Shown here: piece after piece, positions 15,871 through 23,348 of the stretch
Layout of the letters: each line of letters begins with the position of its first letter
How positions within the stretch are numbered: position 1 is the stretch's first letter
NCBI RefSeq assembly: GCF_011752565.1
Contig: NZ_VWXK01000047.1
Location: 1 to 37,465 of the forward strand
DNA: 37,465 nucleotides
DNA from: Pantoea sp. Ap-967
GTDB taxonomy: Bacteria; Pseudomonadota; Gammaproteobacteria; Pseudomonadales; Pseudomonadaceae
Direction: 5' to 3'
Program-made: the position numbers and the translations under genes
Notes under the pieces: model-generated
What the model was told of the DNA's origin: nothing
Databases searched by the model: none
Seen by the model: only the letters and a program-made list of their open reading frames with translations

Positions 15871-15952
15871 GAGCGGGCTTGCCCCGCGAACACCGGCTAA
15901 GCCGGTGCCATCCACCGCGGTGCCTGCTTCGCGGGGCAAGCCCGCTCCTACA
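15866..15952. repeat. REP pair, type A inverted
   Basis: TGTAGGAGCGGGCTTGCCCCG ends face each other across 87 bp, with an ACCGGC/GCCGGT hairpin and ACCGCGGT in the middle. Nearly the same unit occurs at 33008-33094. It separates aroQ from the MFS gene and may attenuate read-through. Confidence 0.92.
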
Positions 15953-15962
15953 CACACACACA
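15951..15962. repeat. CA dinucleotide repeat, six copies
   Basis: (CA)6 abuts the right end of the type A REP pair and lies about 20 bp before the ribosome-binding site of the MFS gene. It is a possible slippage site. Confidence 0.85.
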
Positions 15963-15996
15963 CGACGAGCCCCCATTTGCAGAAGGATGTGTACCC

Positions 15997-17409
15997 TTGG
16001 CCACCCCCGCAGCCCCCAACACCCCTCGCCAAGCCACCTGGATCGCCCTGCTGGTCGCCGTCACGTTCTTCATGGAAAATCTCGACGCCACCGTGATCGC
16101 CACGGCGTTGCCGCAGATGGCCCGTGATTTTGCCGAGAACCCGGTGAGCCTGAACATCGGCATCAGCGCCTACCTGCTGGCGGTGGCGGTATTCATCCCG
16201 CTAAGCGGCTGGGTTGCCGACCGCTTCGGCGCGCGCCAGGTGTTCGCCGGCGCCATCGGCCTGTTCACCCTGGCCTCCTGGCTATGCGGGTTGGCCCCCA
16301 CCCTGGAAACCTTCGTTGCCGCACGCGTGCTGCAAGGCATTGGCGGGGCATTGATGGTGCCGGTGGGGCGGCTGGTGGTGTTGCGCACCACCGAGAAGCA
16401 GGACCTGGTGAAGATGCTTGCCGTGATTACCTGGCCCGGGTTGGTGGCGCCGGTGCTCGGCCCACCGCTGGGCGGGCTGATCGTCACCCACCTGTCCTGG
16501 CCGTGGATCTTCTACCTGAACATTCCCCTCGGCGGGCTCGCCATCGCCGCGGCCTGGTGGCTGATTCCCAACGCCCGTGCCAGCGAAACCCGCCGCTTCG
16601 ACCTGATGGGCTTCGTGTTCCTCGCCTCGGCCTGCGCGGCCTGGCTGCTCGGCCTGGAGATGCTGGGCTCGCTGAGCGGTGGCAGCCTGGGGGCGGGCGC
16701 TGCCCTGGTTGCTGCAGGCGCGCTGCTAACCTGGCTGTCGGTGCGCCACTGCCGGCGCCACCCGCAACCCCTGCTGCCGCTGGCGACCCTGGGGATCGCC
16801 ACGTTTCGCGCCAGCATCGTCGGCGGCACCTTGTTCCGCCTGTCGATCAGCGCCTTGCCGTTTCTGATCCCGCTGTTGCTGCAGGTTGGTTTCGGCCTGT
16901 CGCCGGTAGATGCCGGGTTGCTGGTGCTGGCGATTTTTGCCGGCAACCTGGCGATGAAACCGTTCACCACCGGGCTGCTGCGCCGCCATGGCTTTCGCCG
17001 GGTGCTACTGGTCAATGGCCTGATCGGCGTGGGTTGCATCCTGGCCTGCCTGGGCTTGCAGCAGGGCATGGCCTGGTACTGGATGGCGCTGGTGCTGTTC
17101 GTGGGCGGGCTGTCGCGCTCGATGCAGTTCACCACCTACAACGCCGTGGGCTTTGCCGAGGTGCCCAAGGCGCAGATGGGCGAGGCGTCGACGCTGTTCA
17201 GCATGTTCTTCCAACTGGCCATGGCGCTGGGGGTGGCGGTGGCGGCCCTGCTGCTGCGGGTGGCGATGCAAGTGCGAGGCGGCGAGGGCGGCCTTGCGGT
17301 CAGTGATTTCCACTGGGCCCTGTTCGGCGTGGCGTTGGTTGCCTGCGCGGCCTTGGTGGACGCCGTGCGCCTGCCGCGTAATGCTGGCGAGCAGGTGCTG
17401 CGCACCTGA
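15997..17409 (+). CDS. MFS transporter, DHA2 (14-TM) type
   Basis: A 470-residue inner-membrane protein with about 14 hydrophobic segments, as in the EmrB/QacA drug:H+ antiporter family. Motif D1 is visible in TM1 (ENLDATVIATALPQM), motif A after TM2 (GWVADRFGARQ) and antiporter motif C near TM5 (GLVAPVLGPPLGG). It is probably an exporter. The start is TTG at 15997, supported by AGAAGGA 9 nt upstream. No in-frame ATG lies nearby. It follows the AroQ gene in the same direction but after a REP pair, so its membership in the operon is uncertain. It could export an overflow product or an aromatic acid. Substrate unknown. Confidence 0.85.
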   Translation: MATPAAPNTPRQATWIALLVAVTFFMENLDATVIATALPQMARDFAENPVSLNIGISAYLLAVAVFIPLSGWVADRFGARQVFAGAIGLFTLASWLCGLAPTLETFVAARVLQGIGGALMVPVGRLVVLRTTEKQDLVKMLAVITWPGLVAPVLGPPLGGLIVTHLSWPWIFYLNIPLGGLAIAAAWWLIPNARASETRRFDLMGFVFLASACAAWLLGLEMLGSLSGGSLGAGAALVAAGALLTWLSVRHCRRHPQPLLPLATLGIATFRASIVGGTLFRLSISALPFLIPLLLQVGFGLSPVDAGLLVLAIFAGNLAMKPFTTGLLRRHGFRRVLLVNGLIGVGCILACLGLQQGMAWYWMALVLFVGGLSRSMQFTTYNAVGFAEVPKAQMGEASTLFSMFFQLAMALGVAVAALLLRVAMQVRGGEGGLAVSDFHWALFGVALVACAALVDAVRLPRNAGEQVLRT

Positions 17410-17413
17410 GCCC

Positions 17414-17899
17414 TCAGCCACGTGCGGCAACGCGCAAGGCCAGCGGCAGGGCCAATGCCCAGATCGGTGCCAGCAGCAGCGCCGTGCCAAGCGCCCCCAG
17501 GGGCAGTTCGACCCCGGCCAAGCGGGCGCCGGCCAGGTAAGCCGGGGGGCCGCCGAGCAGGCCCGCCAGCACCGCGCGCCACAGGGGCTGGCCCAGCCAT
17601 GCCAGGCTGTGGCGCATGCCGCTGGCCAGTACCAGCCACAGCAGCGCCAGCCAGGCGGGCAGCGGCCATTGGCTGAAAGCGAACACACCGAGCAGGCCCA
17701 GGGTGCTGTCCAGCACGCAGCCTGCCAGGGCCACCCCCAGCAGTACCCGCAGTTCACCGCCAGGGGCAAGGCGCAGGTGCAGCGCCAGGCCCGCCACCAC
17801 CAGTGCCAGCAGCCAGGGCCGCTCGGCGCCCAGTACACACAGCCACCAGCCGGCCTGCAGCCACACGGCGTTGCCCAGCAGCCAGCCCCGGTGGCCCAT
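17414..17899 (-). CDS. DUF2878 membrane protein of the light operon
   Basis: A 161-residue, very hydrophobic, Leu/Ala/Trp-rich protein with about five membrane segments, matching the DUF2878 family as I recognise it. It is the last gene of the minus-strand operon and starts 2 bp after the methyltransferase stop. DUF2878 genes commonly sit beside CFA-type methyltransferases, DUF1365 and photolyase genes in Proteobacteria. A role at the membrane with modified fatty acids is plausible but unproven. Its stop lies 4 bp from that of the convergent MFS gene, with no obvious terminator between them. Confidence 0.75.
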   Translation of the reverse strand: MGHRGWLLGNAVWLQAGWWLCVLGAERPWLLALVVAGLALHLRLAPGGELRVLLGVALAGCVLDSTLGLLGVFAFSQWPLPAWLALLWLVLASGMRHSLAWLGQPLWRAVLAGLLGGPPAYLAGARLAGVELPLGALGTALLLAPIWALALPLALRVAARG

Positions 17900-17901
17900 G
17901 C

Positions 17902-19161
17902 TCAGCTACCCGGCAGCACTGCCCGGCGCGCCTGGGGCCCGGCCCAGAGCATCTGCGCAACGCCGATGGTGCGCTCCTCGAAACCGCCCTGGCAGTAGCA
18001 CAGGTAGAACTCCCAGAGGCGTTGGAAGGTGTCGTCATACCCCAGTGCCGTCAGTTCGCTGCGGGCATGGCGCAGGTTGTCGCGCCAGTGGCGCAGGGTG
18101 CGTGCGTAGTCCTGGCCAAAATCTTCCAGGTGCACCAGGTTCAGCTCGGTCTGGCGGCTGGCGGTGTCGAGCAGCACGCTGAGCGACGGCAGGGCGCCGC
18201 CTGGGAAGATGTAGCGCTGGATGAAGTCCACCGAACGCCGCGCCTGGGCGTAGCGCTGGTCGCGGATGGTGATGGCCTGCAGCAGCATCAGGCCGTCGTC
18301 CTTGAGCAGGGCGGCGCACTGGCGAAAGTAGGTGGGCAGGTAGCGGTGGCCGACCGCTTCGATCATCTCGATGGACACCAGCTTGTCGAAGCGCCCGCGC
18401 AGGTCGCGGTAGTCTTCGAGCAGCACGGTAACCCGCCGCTCCAGGCCCAGGGCCTTTACCCGTTGCAGGGTATAGGCATGCTGCGCCGCCGACAGCGTGG
18501 TGGTGGTGACCCGGCAGCCATGGTGCAAGGCGGCGTGAATGGCCAGGCTGCCCCAGCCGCTGCCGATTTCCAGCAGGTGCTCGTGGGGTTTGAGCTCAAG
18601 CTTCTGGCAGATGCGCTGCAGCTTGTTCAGTTGCGCCTGCTCCAGGGTTTGCTCGGCGCTGTCGAACTGCGCGGCGGAGTACATCATGGTCGGGTCGAGC
18701 AGGCGCTCGAACAGGGCGTTGCCCAGGTCGTAGTGGGCAAGGATATTGCGCCGGGCACCGCGCCGGTCGTTGCGGTTGAGCCGGTGCAGCAGGTGCAGCG
18801 CTGGCCGCGCCAGGCGCGCCAGGCCGCCCTCCATGGCGTCCAGCACGTCGAGGTTGGCGACGAACAGGCGGGTGACTGCTGCCAGGTCGGGGCTGCGCCA
18901 GTAACCGTGGATGTAGCCTTCGCCGGAGCCAATCGAGCCATTGCCGGCCACCAGGCCCCAGGCCGCGTCATCGAGGATTTCCACTTCGGCATACAGCGGG
19001 CTGGCTACGTCGCCGAAGGTCCATTGCTGGTCGTGGCTGATCAGGCGCAGGTGGCCGTGGCGCAACTGGCGTAGTTGCGCCAGCACGGCGCGCCTGGCCA
19101 GGCCGCCGAGCAGCGGGGTGATCCCGGCCGATTTGCTAACGCTCAAGGTCGGTTCGGACAT
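17902..19161 (-). CDS. ufaM: CFA-family SAM methyltransferase, UfaM-like
   Basis: A 419-residue homologue of cyclopropane-fatty-acid synthase acting on membrane phospholipid acyl chains. An N-terminal domain (about 1-130) is followed by a SAM-binding Rossmann domain with LEIGSGWG (197-204). Compared with the E. coli Cfa sequence from memory, the bicarbonate-site cysteine in YSC is alanine (YSA, 161-163) and the histidine in LHT is glutamine. The glutamate (GMFEHVG, here EMIEAVG), isoleucine and tyrosine are kept. Loss of two ligands fits methyl transfer without ring closure, as in furan fatty acid synthesis. ATG 19161 has GAGGAG 7 nt upstream. It overlaps the DUF1365 gene by 26 bp. The symbol is by family and context, not proof. 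Confidence 0.78.
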   Translation of the reverse strand: MSEPTLSVSKSAGITPLLGGLARRAVLAQLRQLRHGHLRLISHDQQWTFGDVASPLYAEVEILDDAAWGLVAGNGSIGSGEGYIHGYWRSPDLAAVTRLFVANLDVLDAMEGGLARLARPALHLLHRLNRNDRRGARRNILAHYDLGNALFERLLDPTMMYSAAQFDSAEQTLEQAQLNKLQRICQKLELKPHEHLLEIGSGWGSLAIHAALHHGCRVTTTTLSAAQHAYTLQRVKALGLERRVTVLLEDYRDLRGRFDKLVSIEMIEAVGHRYLPTYFRQCAALLKDDGLMLLQAITIRDQRYAQARRSVDFIQRYIFPGGALPSLSVLLDTASRQTELNLVHLEDFGQDYARTLRHWRDNLRHARSELTALGYDDTFQRLWEFYLCYCQGGFEERTIGVAQMLWAGPQARRAVLPGS

Positions 19162-19948
19162 GGTCGGGCTCCTCGCGGATGGGTTGGCCGAGTGCCAGGT
19201 CATGCTGGCTGGCGCTATGGTCGTAGACGGGGGTGCGTTTGAGCAGCAGGCGCAGGGCTTGCCAGTAGATGCCTGCCACGGTGCGCAGGCTCATCCACGG
19301 GAAGGCCAGCAGGTGGCGGTGCAGATTACTGCGTTGCAGCGGTTGGCGTTGCAGGGCCAGGTCGGCTTCGAACACCTTGTGCCCGGCGCGCCAGTTTTCC
19401 ATGTGCACGCGCACGTGCTGCGCGCCCACGGCGAAACGCAGGTGGTAGTCCATGTCCAGCGGCATGAACGGGGACACGTGGAAGGCCTTGGCCACGGCAA
19501 AGGGCTGGTTCAGTTCGCCGTGCACCGGCAGCACATAGTGGAAGCGCTCGCGCCAGGGCGTATTGCGCACTTCCAGCAGCACCGCGCTGGGCTGGCCGTG
19601 GCGGTCGTGGCAGAAGTAGAGGCTGACCGGGTTGAACGATAGCCCCCAGCAGCGCGGTTGCGTCAACAGGTGCACGGCGCCTTCGGGCACCTGCCCGGTG
19701 GCCTGGCCGACCAGCAGGCGGGCGGCGTCCACCAGGGGCATGCCGTGGCGGGTCAGCGCGGGCAGGTAGTCGCTTTCGCGCCAGCACAGGGGGGCCAGGC
19801 GCGAGCGGCCCAGCCAGCGGGACAACTTCAACAGGCCGGGCAGCTCGTCCAGGTCCAGGTAGAACATGCCGATGCGGTAGCGGAAGGCGTGGGGCCTGGG
19901 CGTCAGGCGCCGGTGGCTGACCCAGCCTTGGCACAGGCTACTGTTCAC
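19136..19948 (-). CDS. DUF1365 family protein
   Basis: A 270-residue cytosolic or membrane-associated protein matching the DUF1365 family. The core block WGLSFNPVSLYFCHD, followed by EVRNTPW and the F-x-V-SPFMP segment, is characteristic. Its start is a GTG whose last two bases form the TGA of the upstream FAD gene (GTGA overlap), so the two are translated in a coupled way. Members are nearly always found with a COG2907-type FAD oxidoreductase and a CFA-type methyltransferase, in clusters induced by light or singlet oxygen. Its biochemical role is not established to my knowledge. Confidence 0.8.
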   Translation of the reverse strand: MNSSLCQGWVSHRRLTPRPHAFRYRIGMFYLDLDELPGLLKLSRWLGRSRLAPLCWRESDYLPALTRHGMPLVDAARLLVGQATGQVPEGAVHLLTQPRCWGLSFNPVSLYFCHDRHGQPSAVLLEVRNTPWRERFHYVLPVHGELNQPFAVAKAFHVSPFMPLDMDYHLRFAVGAQHVRVHMENWRAGHKVFEADLALQRQPLQRSNLHRHLLAFPWMSLRTVAGIYWQALRLLLKRTPVYDHSASQHDLALGQPIREEPDHVRTDLER

Positions 19949-21192
19949 AGGCGTTCTCCGAACTGCTCGGCCACGTGCAAGGCGCTGAGCACGCCGTCCT
20001 CGTGGAAACCATTGGCCCAGTAGGCACCGCAATAGTAACTGTGCAGCGGGCCCTGCAACTCGCCCTGGCGGGCCTGGGCGGCGAGCGCTGCCAGGCTGTA
20101 CTGCGGGTGGGCATAGTCGAACCGGGCGATGATCTGTGCTGGGTCCACCTGCGCAGTCTGGTTGAGGCTGACGCAGAAGGTGACCGGCGCCTGGATGCCC
20201 TGGAGAATATTCATGTCGTAGGTGAGCGCGGCGGGGGCCTGGGGGCTGCCGCCCAGGCGGTAGTTCCAGCTGGCCCAGGCCCTGCGCCGGCGCGGCAGCA
20301 GGCGGGTGTCGGTGTGCAGCACCACGTCGTTGCTGGCATAGCGGATAGCGCCGAGAATCGCCTGCTCCTGCTCGCTGGGGGCCTCCAGCAAGGCCAGGGC
20401 CTGGTCGCTGTGGCAGGCGAACACCACCTTGTCGAAACGCTCGCTGGCGCCTGGCCAGGTGACGGTTACGCCGCTTGCGTCGCGGCTCACCCGCTGCACC
20501 GGGCAGCCCAGGCGGATACGCTCGGCAAAGGGCCGGCACAGCGGCGCCAGGTAACTGCGCGAGCCGCCCTCGATCACCCGCCATTGCGGGCGGTGGTTGA
20601 CCGACAGCAAGCCGTGGTTGCGGCAGAAGCGCACGAAGAACTGCAGCGGGAAATGCAGCATATCGGCCCGCGACATCGACCAGATCGCCGAGCCCATGGG
20701 CACGATGTAGTGGTCGATGACGCGCTGCCCGTAGCGGTGCTCGCGCAGGTAGTCGCCCAGCGTGGTGTCGCCGTCGATGCGCTGTTGGTCCAGGTCGGCC
20801 AATGCCTGGCGGTTGAAGCGCAGCACATCGCGCAACATGCCCCAGAAGCCGGGTGAGAGCAGGTTGCGGCGCTGGGCGAACAAGCTGTTGAGGTCGTGCC
20901 CGTTGTACTCCAGGCCGGTGCGCGGGTCGTGCACCGAAAAGCTCATTTCGGTGATGCGCGAAGCAACGCCCAGGTGTTCGAGCAGGCGAATGAAGTGCGG
21001 GTAGGTCCAGTCGTTGAACACGATGAAGCCGGTGTCTACTGCGTAATGCTGGCCGCGCCAGTGCACATCGAAGGTGTGGGTGTGCCCGCCGACGCGGTCT
21101 GCCGCTTCGAACACCGTGATGTCGTGCCGGCGAGACAGCAGGTGGGCGCAGGTGAGCCCGGCGATGCCGGTGCCGATGATGGCGATACGCAT
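19945..21192 (-). CDS. FAD-dependent oxidoreductase, COG2907 amine-oxidase-like
   Basis: A 415-residue flavoprotein. The N-terminal dinucleotide-binding fold has G7-x-G-x-x-G12 (IGTGIAGL), and E29 follows in FEAADRVGGH, the usual FAD ribose contact and GG doublet. The middle region resembles amine oxidase/desaturase-type flavoproteins, and the conserved VDTGFIVFN block is typical of COG2907. In the Rhodobacter furan fatty acid pathway, oxidative steps on methylated acyl chains are carried out by gene products of comparable clusters (UfaD, UfaO). This gene is a candidate for such an oxidation, but the one-to-one match is unproven. It starts 3 bp after the SDR stop. Confidence 0.8.
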   Translation of the reverse strand: MRIAIIGTGIAGLTCAHLLSRRHDITVFEAADRVGGHTHTFDVHWRGQHYAVDTGFIVFNDWTYPHFIRLLEHLGVASRITEMSFSVHDPRTGLEYNGHDLNSLFAQRRNLLSPGFWGMLRDVLRFNRQALADLDQQRIDGDTTLGDYLREHRYGQRVIDHYIVPMGSAIWSMSRADMLHFPLQFFVRFCRNHGLLSVNHRPQWRVIEGGSRSYLAPLCRPFAERIRLGCPVQRVSRDASGVTVTWPGASERFDKVVFACHSDQALALLEAPSEQEQAILGAIRYASNDVVLHTDTRLLPRRRRAWASWNYRLGGSPQAPAALTYDMNILQGIQAPVTFCVSLNQTAQVDPAQIIARFDYAHPQYSLAALAAQARQGELQGPLHSYYCGAYWANGFHEDGVLSALHVAEQFGERL

Positions 21193-21195
21193 AGG

Positions 21196-21948
21196 TCAGC
21201 CCTGTGGTTGGCGCGCCAGGCGCTGGCCCAGCTTCAGGCGCCAGCCGGCTGGCAATGCGCCGAGCAGGCGCAGCACCAGGGTGAAGGTGGCGGGAAAGGT
21301 AAGTTCCAGCGGGCGACGGGGTAGGCGCTTGGCGATCAGGCCGGCGGCGCGCTCGGCGGTCCATAGCTGGGGCATGGGAAAATCGTTGCGGCGGGTCAAC
21401 GGTGTGTCGACAAAACCGGGGTTGACCAGGGTGACATCAATGCCCTCGTGGGCAAGGTCGATGCGCAGGGATTCCACCAGGTAGCGCAGCGCCGCCTTGG
21501 ACGCGCCGTAGGCACCGGCCCGGGGCAGTGCCAGCCAGCTCACCGAGCTGCCCATCACCACCAGGTGCGGTTGCTGGCCGCGGCGCAGCAAGGGCAGGGC
21601 GGCGGCCAGGCACTGGCTGGTGCCCAGCACGTTGGTGCGTATCACCCGCTCGACCAGGGCGGGGTCGAACTGCCCCGGCTCCAGGTATTCGCAGGTGCCG
21701 GCATTGAGGATCACCTGGTCCAGCCCGCCCCAGGCCTGTTCGATTTCGGCGGCGATGCGGGCCACCTGCTCGGGCTGGTCGAGGTCGCCAACCGCCAGCA
21801 ACACCTGGCCGGGGAAGCGTGCTGCCAAGGGGGCCAGGCTTTCGGCGCGGCGCGCCCCCAGTGCCAGCTGATGGCCCTGTTCGAGCAACCGCCGGGCCAG
21901 CGCTGCGCCAATGCCGCTGCTGGCACCGGTGAGCCAGCAGCGGCTCAT
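21196..21948 (-). CDS. Short-chain dehydrogenase/reductase in light operon
   Basis: A 250-residue classical SDR. The nucleotide motif is TGASSGIG (7-14), LNAG is at 81-84, and the catalytic triad is S134, Y147 and K151 (YGASK). The C-terminus is basic and hydrophobic (LTFPATFTLVLRLLGALP), which suggests contact with the membrane and fits a lipid-linked substrate. Its ATG overlaps the stop of the SnoaL-like gene (ATGA). SDR genes occupy the same place in related light/singlet-oxygen clusters. Substrate unknown. Confidence 0.85.
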   Translation of the reverse strand: MSRCWLTGASSGIGAALARRLLEQGHQLALGARRAESLAPLAARFPGQVLLAVGDLDQPEQVARIAAEIEQAWGGLDQVILNAGTCEYLEPGQFDPALVERVIRTNVLGTSQCLAAALPLLRRGQQPHLVVMGSSVSWLALPRAGAYGASKAALRYLVESLRIDLAHEGIDVTLVNPGFVDTPLTRRNDFPMPQLWTAERAAGLIAKRLPRRPLELTFPATFTLVLRLLGALPAGWRLKLGQRLARQPQG

Positions 21949-22367
21949 GCCAGCCTGCCTTTGAGCCAGCGAATGGCGCCGCCCATGAGTGGGATGTGCT
22001 CGTACAGCAGCGCGCCTGCGTCGAAGTAGTCCTGGTGAAAATGAACCCGTTCACGCCAGCGCAGGTGGCTGCAGCCCTGCAGGCTGATCAGCTTGCCAGC
22101 GGCCAGGCGTGGATGGCGGTAGTGCAGGGTCCAGCGAATGTAGCCTAGGCCGGGCTGTGGTTCGTCCAAGCCTTCGAAGGTGTAGCGCACTTCGGCAACG
22201 TTGGCGTACAGCTGGGCGAAGTAGGCGCGCAGGGCGGCCAGCCCGCTGATGTGGTGGAGCGGGTCGCGAAACGTTACATCCTCGCTGTACAAGTCAGCGA
22301 GCAGGTCGAGGTTGTGTGCACCCAGCGTGGTAAAGCGTTCGGTGAAATGTTGCAGGTAGGCGGTCAT
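21945..22367 (-). CDS. SnoaL/NTF2-like protein, first gene of light operon
   Basis: A 140-residue protein with an NTF2-like cone fold pattern (SnoaL-like, nuclear transport factor 2 superfamily). Conserved blocks are YSEDVTFRDPLHHISG near residue 30 and a C-terminal HFHQDYFDAGALLYEHIP. It is the promoter-proximal gene of the six-gene operon. I chose ATG 22367 over the upstream ATG at 22391 because the longer form would run through the operator. The fold serves as isomerase, cyclase or a simple binding protein, so no activity can be assigned. The leader carries two TGTACA-type operators. Confidence 0.75.
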   Translation of the reverse strand: MTAYLQHFTERFTTLGAHNLDLLADLYSEDVTFRDPLHHISGLAALRAYFAQLYANVAEVRYTFEGLDEPQPGLGYIRWTLHYRHPRLAAGKLISLQGCSHLRWRERVHFHQDYFDAGALLYEHIPLMGGAIRWLKGRLA

Positions 22368-22377
22368 GCACAATACC

Positions 22378-22401
22378 TGTACAAAATTCATTGGATGTAC
22401 A
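22378..22401. promoter_or_regulatory. Candidate PplR/LitR light operator, proximal
   Basis: TGTACA (22378-22383), exactly 12 bases, TGTACA (22396-22401). This matches the consensus T(G/A)TACA-N12-TGTACA that I recall for the LitR/CarH-family regulator PplR1 of P. putida. It lies 11 bp upstream of the SnoaL-like start. The repeats are also embedded in a larger imperfect dyad (ATACC...GGTAT). Confidence 0.75.
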
Positions 22402-22428
22402 AGGTATAGTGCAGGTGTCTGGATAAAT

Positions 22429-23226
22429 CTATACAGCGGAATTTATTTGTACAATTTTGCCCTCCAAGGCATCGCGCAGGCGAACCACGCCTTCCAGTGC
22501 CAGTGCCTGGGCCGAATAGCACAGGCCGATGCGCCGGCGCAGGTCCAGCTGGTGCAATGGCTCGCTGCGCACCCCCGGATGTTCGGCGGCAAGCGAGTGC
22601 GGCACGATGGCAGCGCCAATGCCGGCGGCGACCATCTCCAGCGCCAAGGCAAAGGTTTCGGCTTCGGCCACTGCCGCACGGTCGTAGTAGGGTAGCAGGC
22701 GCTGGTGGCTGGGCTGAGCGGGGCAGGTGACCCAATGATGCCGCTCGCCGCCTGGCGGCAGTGCCAGCACGAACGGTTCGCTGTGCAGCGCCAGGAACAG
22801 CTCGTCCTCGCAGCGCAGTTCCTCGCTGGCCAAGCGCACCGCGCCCTGGCAACCCACCCGCAGTTGCAGGCGTACCCCTGGGCTGAGGCCTGCCGCCGCC
22901 TGCAGCACAGTGCGCAGCACCTGGGCGGCCACGTCGTGCTCGACGCCCACGTGTAGGGGTTCACGCTCACGGTCCTGCCGGAAGCGGGTGAGCAACCGGC
23001 CGGCATCGGCCACCATGCGCTGGGCCTCGGGGTACAACGCACGGGCGTCTTCGGTGACCTCCACGCCCCGCGCCTGGCGCACGAACAGGGTGGTGCCCAG
23101 GCTTTCTTCCAAGGCCTTGATGCTGCCGGAAAGCGCCGGTTGGCTAAGGTGTATGGCGCGTGCAGCAGCGGTGATGTTGCGTTCTTCGAACACGGCGATG
23201 AAGGCGCGAAGCTGGCGATAATCCAT
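22429..23226 (-). CDS. LysR-family regulator, short form
   Basis: A 265-residue LysR regulator, about 30 residues shorter than usual. The helix-turn-helix is at residues 15-60 (RNITAAARAIHLSQPALSGSIKALEE), followed by a PBP2 domain of the cyn/ben-type branch. It is divergent from the SDR gene at 23349, its most likely target. The 3' end is unusual: the last eight codons and stop hold a complete TATACA-N12-TGTACA light operator for the next operon. The C-terminus may thus have been cut or shaped by that regulatory region. No link with light control of the LysR gene itself is implied. Confidence 0.83.
   Translation of the reverse strand: MDYRQLRAFIAVFEERNITAAARAIHLSQPALSGSIKALEESLGTTLFVRQARGVEVTEDARALYPEAQRMVADAGRLLTRFRQDREREPLHVGVEHDVAAQVLRTVLQAAAGLSPGVRLQLRVGCQGAVRLASEELRCEDELFLALHSEPFVLALPPGGERHHWVTCPAQPSHQRLLPYYDRAAVAEAETFALALEMVAAGIGAAIVPHSLAAEHPGVRSEPLHQLDLRRRIGLCYSAQALALEGVVRLRDALEGKIVQINSAV
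22430..22453. promoter_or_regulatory. Candidate PplR/LitR light operator, distal
   Basis: TATACA (22430-22435), exactly 12 bases, TGTACA (22448-22453), again matching T(G/A)TACA-N12-TGTACA. On the minus strand it covers a -35-like TTGTAC (22454-22449) and a -10-like TATAGA (22433-22428), 15 bp apart, so binding would block a promoter. It lies inside the last eight codons of the upstream LysR gene. Confidence 0.7.
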
Positions 23227-23237
23227 GGGTTACCCAT
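23225..23237. promoter_or_regulatory. Dyad over LysR start codon
   Basis: ATGGGT-T-ACCCAT overlaps the start codon of the LysR gene. A second, imperfect dyad (TTACC-TATA-GGCAA) lies at 23313-23326, just before the SDR gene's AGGA. Either could be the LysR site in this 122-bp divergent gap. Evidence is symmetry and position only. Confidence 0.3.
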
Positions 23238-23348
23238 AAGTGTTGCCGATGGCTGCCAGAAGAATATCCCATTTTTCGTTGATCTAAGGGCCTTTTATAC
23301 TCGCTCTGCTGCTTACCTATAGGCAATCTGGATAACAGGACACTTCTG

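Noticed and set aside
19136..21364. A single 742-codon open frame on the minus strand
   Set aside because: Only its last 270 codons (from GTG 19948) are a real gene (DUF1365). The rest runs antisense-like through the FAD and SDR genes in another frame, with Arg/Pro/His-rich low-complexity content.
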